DNA from: Strigamia acuminata
Taxonomy: Eukaryota > Arthropoda > Chilopoda > Geophilomorpha > Linotaeniidae
Length of the DNA stretch: 64,000 nt
Assembly (NCBI GenBank): GCA_949358305.1
Contig: OX442320.1
Coordinates: 5,596,259-5,660,258 of the forward strand
Direction of reading: 5' to 3'
The position numbers were made by a program, and so were the translations under genes. Shown in pieces: positions 10,800 to 19,584 of this stretch. The notes under the pieces are model-generated. The model ran no database searches and was not told where the DNA came from. It saw nothing but the letters and a program-made list of their open reading frames with translations. The first letter of the stretch is position 1. Each line of letters begins with the position of its first letter.

Positions 10800-11877
10800 T
10801 GCGGCGATCCGGGTTTTTACTTATTAAATTATATAAATTTAATAAGCAATCGTCGGTGAGATGCCGTACAGGACTTCTACTCTGTGGCCAAATGGTTGTC
10901 TAGGGGAATGATTTTACACAGAGTAAAGGAAAAATTAGATTGTTTTAATCGTTTTAAATACACCCGAATATAATGCGAAATAATAAGTGTAATGACTGGG
11001 TCGATCTGGTTTCTCTTCGTACTTGGACACTCACAGTTGACCGTTGGCTCCAAAATGGCGTCGATGGCGTCGTGTGAGCGCGGGATTTTAGCGGAGTAAA
11101 CTCGACGCTAAAATACTTTGCTAAAATATACTAAAAATCCTCGCGGAGCAAGCTCAACACGAGAATACGTCTTGCACACAGCGATTTGATTATTACGGAG
11201 CAAGCTCGACGTAACAATCCGTCTTAACACAATTCGCCTTGTGGAGTTAAACTCGACACAAAGCCTTCAAACTAACAGAGTAAACTCGATGTTAGTTTCA
11301 CACACAGAAATGGCTTAAATTACTCGTAGTAATTCAAGCTAGAAAGTTGCTATTCCGTACAGTGGGTACAGACCAGCGATGAAACTCAATTCGTCCAAGA
11401 ATCACAGATCACACTTTGCAGTTTTGGCAGAAGTTTGACACGGTTGTGAACAGTTTGGAGGTGGAATCAAGAGTGCGGGAAGAGTGGGCCAAAACCGTTT
11501 GGCTCACTTCTAAATCTGCTCAGAAAAGCTGCGCAGATGACGAGTTGCATGAAGATCACACACGGCCGCCTTCGGGTCGTGTGCAACAATCGAGCCGGGC
11601 ACGCGCGAGGGGAAGGGATGCTCCGCCCAGGCACACGCCTAGCAGCATCATCAAAGCAATGCACGCTGCAGCGCGATTGGTTGACGCTGTTGCTGGGCCA
11701 AAACTTGCTGCAAAACACAATATTATTTGGGTAATATTGTGTCTTGTTTTATATTTTATTAATGTATGTTTTATTTCAATTTACATTGAAACAAAACATA
11801 TAAGTTTGTTGAATATGTTTATAAGACAATTTGGAAATATGGTGCGCACTCAAATAGGAATATTTGAGGTCACCACA
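10800..11877 (-). repeat. 3' LTR of the Gypsy element
   Basis: 1078 bp, TG...CA. Same length as the other LTR and no difference seen on reading along both. Contains several copies of a short word of the type gagcaagctcgac/gagtaaactcgac (about 11090-11300). Confidence 0.95.
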
Positions 11878-11892
11878 CTTCCCCCCCCTTTT
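11878..11892 (-). promoter_or_regulatory. Polypurine tract of the Gypsy element
   Basis: On the minus strand AAAAGGGGGGGGAAG directly abuts the 3' LTR start (TGTGGTGACC). This is the expected position for the plus-strand primer of reverse transcription. Confidence 0.9.
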
Positions 11893-12051
11893 AAGAAAGA
11901 ATCTTATTCTTTTCCAAAAAGAGACAGGTAAGTATAGGAATAAATACACAAGGTTTCAAAGTAAAATGGAACAGGATATATATTTATTCTTTTTTATTAC
12001 AATATAAAAATAAAAAAGGAATCATTTTTAATAAACGGGCGTGTTCCCTAA

Positions 12052-14889
12052 TTATTTCGGCAACATGTCCGTCGAATGATCGTTTGGATCTTTGTGCTCG
12101 GTGACGGTGCACAAAGGTCGGCCGGCGTTTGGTCCTGACCGGAAGCCAGGGTTGATGTGGAGCCACACTTGCTTGATGCGGTCCACACCATCCCTTCGTC
12201 CAAAACCCATCTCGAAGTACTCCTGCGGGTCTTGAGGCGTAATTCGAGCGAACACCAGGCGTTGATGCAGGATCCACGGCTGCTGTTCCTTGATGTGGTT
12301 TTCCAGCCACGCGAGGACTCGGTTGCATAAATCCTCGCTGTTCTGGAGAATCGTTTTCGTTGCGCTCGTTATGTAGCAAAAGGCGTATAATGAGCGCAAA
12401 CGTTGATAGGCGGTGAGGTGGGTGGCCATACTCGATCCCCTATCTCTTGGCGGCGAATCCTTTGGAGGAGGCGGCGGTGGCGGCGACTTCTTGCAGATCG
12501 AGAGGGATCTGGATCTGCGTAAAGCCGGGGTGCGCGTCTTTGGTCTGGCACCGCAGGCCACAGGCACGACGAACTCGCGATCGTCGCTGTCGAGCCATTC
12601 CATCGGAGACGAGATGTTGCAACTCGGTGCCTCGGTCGCACGGGAAACACTCGACGTTGCCGTGATGGCAGCGTGGAGTGGAGCTGCGGATGACGGTGGT
12701 GCGCCAGCGGGACGGGCGGTGGCTCGTTCTGCTGTGCGTCGCTGCTTCAGCGCAGCCCATTCCTGCCGTAGTCGAATGGCGGATCCAGCCGGAGTTTCGC
12801 CAGTCGCCTCGGCTTGTTGCGTCAATTCGGCGAGCATCGTTGGAGGATCGGGGCGAACTGACTCCCAATCGTCCAGCAAGGCTCGTGGAAGCCCTAGCGG
12901 CACGGTCCACAATCGAGTGGCGGCGGCCAGAGCAATCTGTGGGTCGGGAAAGACTCCTTGGAACAGGATTCGAAGAAGTCCCTCCGACAACTTCCTGTTC
13001 ATCTTCTGCAGCGTCCGTTGCAGTTGCTTGTCGGACTTGCACGACGTAAGCTCTCGCGCAAGCCATTGCCATTTCTTCTCACCTTCGCGGATCTGAGCGA
13101 GTTGGTATTCGTCCAGATGCGCGAGGTACATCGTTTGGGCTGTCTCGGGAAACGATGAGAATCGCCTCCAGAGATCAGCGCACTCCTGTGCGGGAAATGG
13201 TTCGTGAGAGACGTATCCCTCAAAACGGATGACCGATGTCACTTGTGGCACGGGCACCGATGGATCTGGTCGCATGTCGCTGGTGACTGGACGGCAAGCG
13301 AACGGCAAAGAGGTGTTAACGTCTCCCTGACCGGCTTGCAATGCGGCGATGCGTTGATCTTCCTTCGCTATCTCGTCCGACCAGTCAATCCGGCCGGAGG
13401 AGGAAGCGGTAAGCTGTGAAGCGTTGGATCGTTCTTCACGCGACGAGAGTGAACTCCTCGTGGAAGATTGACGCGATTGCACTCGAGGTCGGCTTCGGGA
13501 TGTGGGTCTCGATACGGACTTCGAATGTCTTTTCGGCGGCGTCGGCTCGCGTCGGTGATGTGAGCGATGACGAGCCTTCTGGAGTGGAGGTAACCCTCCA
13601 ATGGCGCCTTCCCCCGACGACTGTGTTGGGGAGGAGCGACGGCCACTGTAGGGCGACCTCGATGATCGTGACCTCGACGTGGAGCGCGGTGGCACCACGT
13701 GGATGGTGGAAGCGACCTGTACCCGGGGCTCAGGCTCTGGATACGGGTTCGGCACGAAATCTGCATGGAAACATCCGCCCATGGCTAGTTGATGCATCTC
13801 CGACTGGCATGTCGGCACCCAACGTTTCTTTCCGTCCGTTGTTACACGGAAAGATTCGTTGTAGAGGCGTACAACCTCGGCCTTGGTTTGATCCAAGCGT
13901 TGGAAAATGTCCTCCAAAATCTGTCGACGCTCCCACGCAGGAGCGTTGAAGTAACGGCGATGGTCTCGCGTTTCTTGTGCGATCACTGTGAAGGCGAAGT
14001 CGAGCAACACGTTTCGCAGTGGTCCGAAGGTGTCGCGCTTCATTGCCCACTCGAGGGCGTCGCGATGACCGAATCCATCGATTAAATAGGCGATCCGAAA
14101 CTTCGTTCCCCATCGCTTGTTTAAGGCCTTGGAGAATTTGTGTCGGGCCGCCCAAAACGTCAGTCGTCCTTTCGACTTTATGATTTCTGGCGGCAATGCG
14201 TGTCGCCAGACACCAGGAGCGGTCGGAACATCGGGGTGTAGTTCGAGATGCGTCTCCCGAAGCTGGATAATCTGTAAAAATATTCGAAGAAATAATTAAA
14301 ATCCATTTTTTCGTGTAAAATAATTATTTCCGAATTTTCAGTGAATAAAATCACGGGTGAGATTTCATTCGACAGTTTAGATTCATTAAATTTTTTCAAA
14401 ATATTTGAAAAATCGTAAAAAACGTTGTTTCCGACGGCTATGTTTCAGTGTTTGGAGCGTTACCGTAGCAACGCCTCAAAAATGAGACACAGCGCCATCT
14501 GATGATAATAATGGCGGCGTCTTCTTGCGAAGGCGTTACCAACGAACTTTTTGCTTTTTCGGAGTGAAAATGCACTTTTAATTACTTTTCATGACTGAAA
14601 GGTAATTTTATTTTAAATTATTTACCCGGTCGTGTCTCTGTGCACGAGTTTCGCCGTTTGGATCGGCGAATAGGCCTCCTCGAAGTCGGGGCTGAGACGG
14701 CGTGACTGGCAAACGGGCAGCAGCGTCGGCTAGAGCGGCTTGAGCTTCAGCGGACGCTTCGGCGGACTCTTCGGTGACATCCACGGATGCATTCGAAGTG
14801 TTTGCGGAACCAAGCAGCGTCGAATTTGTTTCTAATTCGAGGCTGTTGGCGCCGGCTTCGCTTCCTTCTTTCGGTTCCTCTCCTTCCAT
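12052..14889 (-). CDS. Gypsy ORF3: spliced accessory protein of unknown function (827 aa)
   Basis: Exon 1 (14626-14889, ATG at 14889) encodes 88 acidic, Ala/Glu-rich residues and ends at a GTAAAT donor. Exon 2 (12052-14271) follows a TTTTTACAG acceptor and keeps the frame for 739 residues. A leader intron (14898-14975, donor GTAAGT, acceptor GGATTAG) suggests a spliced subgenomic mRNA. Exon 2 has a Trp/Arg-rich N-terminal region, a long Arg/Ser-rich low-complexity middle, an Ala/Leu-rich helical region and a polyproline run near the C-terminus. I see no signal peptide, membrane segment or fusion/furin motif, so there is no case for an envelope protein. It is clearly more GC-rich than gag and pol, which suggests a separate origin. 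I recognise no family. Confidence 0.7.
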
Positions 14890-15099
14890 TTGAACGACTA
14901 ATCCAAATGGAAAAGAAAAACGAAAATTAATTTATTAGTTTTTCCTTGGAAAATTCCAAAGAAAAAACTACTTACAATTGAAGAATCCCGTTGAAATAAT
15001 CCAGTTGTTTCGCTTTTGGTTTTTTGGGGATGAGCACTTAGCACACGTGTGAGATCGAAGTGAACTCAGACGCGAAGTGATCAGTTCAAATACCGGAAG

Positions 15100-18000
15100 T
15101 TACGTTTGGGTAACGTCGCTGTTAGTGACGTCATCCAATCTTACTGTTTGATTGGTTTGAGTATGGCTTGAGGAATTGCTCCTTACGTCATACGGCTGAT
15201 CCCTGGATCTCGAGGTTATCGAGGGGAGAAGACACATGTTGTTTTTTCCTCTCGGTTTACGAGTCCGAAGATTATATCTCTTTGTCGGCGAGGGATTTAT
15301 TGTATTTAAATCGCCGTCTTCATTGTCATCGGAGACTGAGTCAGATGAGTCTTTTATTTCAGATGTTTTTTGTTTCTTTTCTAAAAACACCTTTTTATTT
15401 ATTTTTTTAGCAATTTCAAGCTTTTTGAAACTGTCACGAAGTTCAACGTCGTTATTCACGAGGTCTGACTCCATTTGTGGTTTGGATGAATTATCGACAG
15501 GTATTTTCTTTAATTCATCGTCATCTAACGTATTAATTATATTTTCAGTCTTTTGACCGACTTCTTCGCCTTCTAACCATACTTCCTGGTCGAAACTCGG
15601 GAAATACGGAGTTAATTCAGACGAATGGACAGCTGGAAATATTTCGTTATTTTCTAGCTTTCTCAATTCTACTGAACCTCCCTGTAATACTTTGGTTATT
15701 ACATAAGGTCCTGTTCTTTTATCAGCGATGCCAGCTGCAATGCCGCGGGCAGCGCTCGACAAAACATGAGAATCTCTCCAAACTAAATCGTTTAATTTAA
15801 AATTGGAGAACTTCTCACCTTCTTTTTTAAGATTAACTCGTCTACGCAAATCTAACACGTGCGACATCATGTGCTGATATGTTTCGGCGATAACGGCTTC
15901 TAATTTTTGCACGTATAAATGTGGGTTTTTTGGATCTACGACCAAAATTCCTTCAGGTATTCTTGGATCCCAAGGTACTCTGAGTTCGCGAAAAAAGTTA
16001 AGAAATGCGGGAGAGAAGTCTCTTCCTCTCGTCACCGTAGTTCTCAAACTAAATGCAAATTCACGCAAATATTCGTCCCATTTGGAATGAACAGATGAAT
16101 AAATTGCAACCAAATATTTGATGTCACGGTTAACCCTTTCAACCGGGTTAGCTTGTGGGTGATACGTTGAAGTTGGTGTTGGAACCATCTTGAACTTTTC
16201 ACAAAATTTTTTAAAGACTTGGGCACGAAATTGCGGGCCGTTGTCAGAAATAATTTTACGAGGGAATCCCATGCTCATGGAAAGGTGATAAATGCAATTT
16301 GCTACTTTTCCAGCAGTGGGGTTACACATTGGATATAATTCTGGCCAATGAGTTGCCACATCAAGTATGACTAAAATATGTGTGTTGTTTTTGCGCGTCC
16401 GAGGTTTTGGGCCGGTCAAATCAACAGTTAGACAGTCAAATGGGCTGTAAGGACCCATTTGCGCTGCTTCAATTTGTCCTTTCGTTCGAGGTTTGCAAGC
16501 TTGACAGCGCTCGCAGTGTCGAATGAATCTCGTAATGTCCGATTTCATGCCTTTCCAGGTATAAATTCGGCGTGCTCGATAAAGAGTCCTTGCAATTCCT
16601 GGGTGGCCAGAAAGTGGGTGGCCATGCATCAGCCAAATAATTTTATACTTCAATGTCTGAGGTATAAAAACTTTGAGTGCTCTCCCATCCTCCCCCAATT
16701 CATCAGACATTGTGGGATGAAATTGCATTAATAAGTCATCTTCAATTAAGAAGGTGGTTGCGTGTTTTCTATATTGTTTCCTCTGTAGTCGCGTTGTGAC
16801 GTCAGGCGGAAATTGATTACAATTTAAAAAATTACGCATCAATTGGCAAACTTTATCTTCTTTTTGGGCCTTGATTATGTCTTCCCTTGTGGGGGGTTCA
16901 CAATCAAGACGTTCTACAATTTTGGCGACAAATGCTTTTATTAAAACATTTGACGAAGGAACTTGGAATTTCCTTGAAATTTGCGCTCTTATGACGTCAT
17001 CTGATTCCTCAGAGGGGTCATAGATTTTAGTCCAATAGTTGACGAATTCATGATCTTCCTTTTCCTCCAGCGTGGAGACAGGAAGTTCATGAAATTTTCC
17101 CATTTTCCAATTTCGTTGAGGTGATGGACAGTAAGATAATAATTCGTCATTATCTCCATCATCTTCAGGATTTTCCGGTTTGTCAATCGGTGATCTGGAT
17201 AAAGCATCCGCTAAAACATTTAGTGGACCTTTAATATATTGTATTTCAAAAGAGTAGCGCATCAGCTCCATTTGCCAACGCGCTAACCTTCCGGCAGGTT
17301 CGTCCAACTGCATCAACCATTTTAATGCTTGATGGTCAGTCCTTACTATGAATGTTGTAAATTCCAAATAATGTCGAAATTTACGTAATGCCCAGATTAC
17401 CGCTAGGCACTCCAATTCTGTGGCGCTGTAATTTATCTCAGCAGGTTGCAAACTTCTGCTGGCATAAACACAAGGCACTTCGATATTTTGATCGTCGATT
17501 TCTCTCATTTGCATAAGCGCGGCGCCTAGTCCTTTTCTGCTGGCGTCGGTATGCACAATAAATGGTTCTGTCAAATCAGGCATGGCCATTGTTTCTGCAT
17601 TTGTTAAAGCATCTTTTATTTGATCAAAAGCTTCTTGATGAATTTCTGACCAAATAAATTCCACATCCTTTTTGAGTAAAGGACGTAGAGGTTCTGTCAT
17701 TACTGCCAGATTTTTAAGTAATCGGTGAAAAAAGTTCACCATTCCCAAAAATCTTTGCAACTCTTTCAAATTTGAAGGAGCTGGCATTTCTTTAATGGCG
17801 GCGACTTTTTTAGGGTCGACACTAACTCCTTGAACACTTAACTTGTAACCAAGAAAAGTTAATTCTTTTCTGCCAAATTTCGATTTTTCTGGATGAACAT
17901 GAAGATTTGCATTTTCAAGTTTACTCAGAATTTCTTCCAGATGTATCATGTGTTCTTCAAAATTTTTTGATATTATAATTATATCATCGAGGTATGCCCA

Positions 18001-19584
18001 TGCGAATTTTCGATAGGCGTCCCCCAAAATTTTTTCTATCAACTTTTGGAAAGTTGACGGCGCATTTACGAGACCAAAGGGCATGACTCGAAATTGAAGT
18101 CGACCCAAAGGGCTCCAAAACGCAGTTTTAGCACGGTCGTTCGGATGAACCTCTATCTGCCAATAGCCTTTTGACAAATCTATTGTTGTGACCCATTCAA
18201 ATCTTCCGAGTTCTCGCAAGATTTCCTCAATGCTGGGCATTTGAGGAGGGTCGTATAATGTATGTGCATTGAGTGGTCTAAAATCAATGCAGAGTCTCGG
18301 ATCACAATCCGGACGCATCACTAGAACTATTCGCATTCCATAGTCTCCAGTGGCTTGTTCGACGTACCCATTATCCAACATATCTTGACAGATTTGACGG
18401 ATAATTTCACGTTTCTGTGGATTTACGCTTTTAAACGGAACTCTAATAGGAACTTTAGTGTCCAGTTTAATTTCATGCCTAACGAGGTGTGTTCTACCTG
18501 GTCGGCGAGATAAAATCTTTTCATGTTTCTTTAATACTTTTTCAAGCATTAAATTATTTTCCATTGACAAATTAGCGTCGCTAACAAGTCTTTGTACTAT
18601 ATTTTCTTCATCGGCAACTTTAGCTTGACATGCAGTGGCGGAACCAGCTTTCATGTGATTTGCTTTAATAAAGTCGCGTTTCATGATTTCTTCGGGTGGA
18701 TCAAGGAACTCTTGATAACGATCAAGAATCGCTTGAGGAACAAAAGGTAAATCTTCTTTCAAAGACTTGACAAAATTCCAAGACATGGTCTTAGGATTTG
18801 GTTGAATATTGAGTCGATTCATGAAATCACATCCTAATAAAATAATAGGATATTTATTTCTTAAAATTATGAATGGATGACTTAACATCCCGTGTGTCCA
18901 CGCAAAAGAAAGTAGGAGAGTTCCTTCAGGGACTACATCCTCTGAAGCAGTCGTAACTCTCACATCCGGTCTGATTGGTCGAATTTCACCTTCCAGTTTC
19001 AGCGAAATTACTACGGAGTAGGCCATGAAGCTTCGATTAGCTCCAGAGTCTAACATTCCTGTTATCATACCGTTTGCCGTCTGCAATCGAATTGTCGGCA
19101 AATCATTGCTGTTTGGTATGTCCGCGTACTTGCATTTAAAACGTCGCGGTGGCTTAATTTCTATCGGCGGATCCAATGGTAATTCGTCCAATAAATCATT
19201 AGTGACTAATGTTGTAGCCATTAATTTTTCAATGCAATCGTCAAGACCAGGTAAATCAATTTTACCTGACCTTTCAACAATTTCAGGTGTGGGCCTAGCT
19301 TTTCCATCTAGTAAAGTAACAGCATCTTTTATTTTAGATTCCCAATCAACTTTTATTTGTTGAACTTTTTCTTTAAAAAATTCCTCAGTGATGTTTTCAC
19401 TTTGTAGCACAAGCTTTAAACTGGAAACATCAATTTTTGGAAATATTAAATTATTTTCGATTTCTAATTTAATCTGAGTATTCAAAAATTCATCTAAAAT
19501 TTGAGATGGTGTTAGTTCATTTTCCGAGGCGGTAGGCGTCGCATCCACTAGACCGTCTGGATGCGCGCTTACAAGTTTTTTAGA
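15100..19584 (-). CDS. pol: Gypsy pol polyprotein (PR-RT-RH-IN)
   Basis: One frame of about 1480 codons. In order: aspartic protease with DSGA; reverse transcriptase with the YLDD catalytic box; RNase H with a TDAS motif; integrase with an HHCC zinc finger, a D,D-35-E type core (TVDLTGPK, ISDNGPQF, ERVNRD) and a GPY/F module (GPYVI). An acidic/basic C-terminal tail of roughly 150 residues follows. No in-frame ATG lies near the start. The frame opens upstream and overlaps the end of gag in the -1 register, so expression is expected as a Gag-Pol fusion by frameshifting. Active sites appear intact. Confidence 0.93.
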   Translation of the reverse strand, partial: SKKLVSAHPDGLVDATPTASENELTPSQILDEFLNTQIKLEIENNLIFPKIDVSSLKLVLQSENITEEFFKEKVQQIKVDWESKIKDAVTLLDGKARPTPEIVERSGKIDLPGLDDCIEKLMATTLVTNDLLDELPLDPPIEIKPPRRFKCKYADIPNSNDLPTIRLQTANGMITGMLDSGANRSFMAYSVVISLKLEGEIRPIRPDVRVTTASEDVVPEGTLLLSFAWTHGMLSHPFIILRNKYPIILLGCDFMNRLNIQPNPKTMSWNFVKSLKEDLPFVPQAILDRYQEFLDPPEEIMKRDFIKANHMKAGSATACQAKVADEENIVQRLVSDANLSMENNLMLEKVLKKHEKILSRRPGRTHLVRHEIKLDTKVPIRVPFKSVNPQKREIIRQICQDMLDNGYVEQATGDYGMRIVLVMRPDCDPRLCIDFRPLNAHTLYDPPQMPSIEEILRELGRFEWVTTIDLSKGYWQIEVHPNDRAKTAFWSPLGRLQFRVMPFGLVNAPSTFQKLIEKILGDAYRKFAWAYLDDIIIISKNFEEHMIHLEEILSKLENANLHVHPEKSKFGRKELTFLGYKLSVQGVSVDPKKVAAIKEMPAPSNLKELQRFLGMVNFFHRLLKNLAVMTEPLRPLLKKDVEFIWSEIHQEAFDQIKDALTNAETMAMPDLTEPFIVHTDASRKGLGAALMQMREIDDQNIEVPCVYASRSLQPAEINYSATELECLAVIWALRKFRHYLEFTTFIVRTDHQALKWLMQLDEPAGRLARWQMELMRYSFEIQYIKGPLNVLADALSRSPIDKPENPEDDGDNDELLSYCPSPQRNWKMGKFHELPVSTLEEKEDHEFVNYWTKIYDPSEESDDVIRAQISRKFQVPSSNVLIKAFVAKIVERLDCEPPTREDIIKAQKEDKVCQLMRNFLNCNQFPPDVTTRLQRKQYRKHATTFLIEDDLLMQFHPTMSDELGEDGRALKVFIPQTLKYKIIWLMHGHPLSGHPGIARTLYRARRIYTWKGMKSDITRFIRHCERCQACKPRTKGQIEAAQMGPYSPFDCLTVDLTGPKPRTRKNNTHILVILDVATHWPELYPMCNPTAGKVANCIYHLSMSMGFPRKIISDNGPQFRAQVFKKFCEKFKMVPTPTSTYHPQANPVERVNRDIKYLVAIYSSVHSKWDEYLREFAFSLRTTVTRGRDFSPAFLNFFRELRVPWDPRIPEGILVVDPKNPHLYVQKLEAVIAETYQHMMSHVLDLRRRVNLKKEGEKFSNFKLNDLVWRDSHVLSSAARGIAAGIADKRTGPYVITKVLQGGSVELRKLENNEIFPAVHSSELTPYFPSFDQEVWLEGEEVGQKTENIINTLDDDELKKIPVDNSSKPQMESDLVNNDVELRDSFKKLEIAKKINKKVFLEKKQKTSEIKDSSDSVSDDNEDGDLNTINPSPTKRYNLRTRKPRGKNNMCLLPSITSRSRDQPYDVRSNSSSHTQTNQTVRLDDVTNSDVTQT

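Noticed and set aside
11416-11931. 171-codon plus-strand ORF in the LTR (and its twin at 23169)
   Set aside because: Lies antisense in both LTRs and runs past the LTR end by chance; no family resemblance.
12413-13949. Several long ORFs in other frames over ORF3
   Set aside because: High GC content lowers stop frequency in all frames; only the minus frame at 12052 has a matching splice partner and a coherent composition.
12052-14889. ORF3 as a retroviral envelope gene
   Set aside because: Position fits, but there is no signal peptide, transmembrane span, cleavage site or cysteine pattern.
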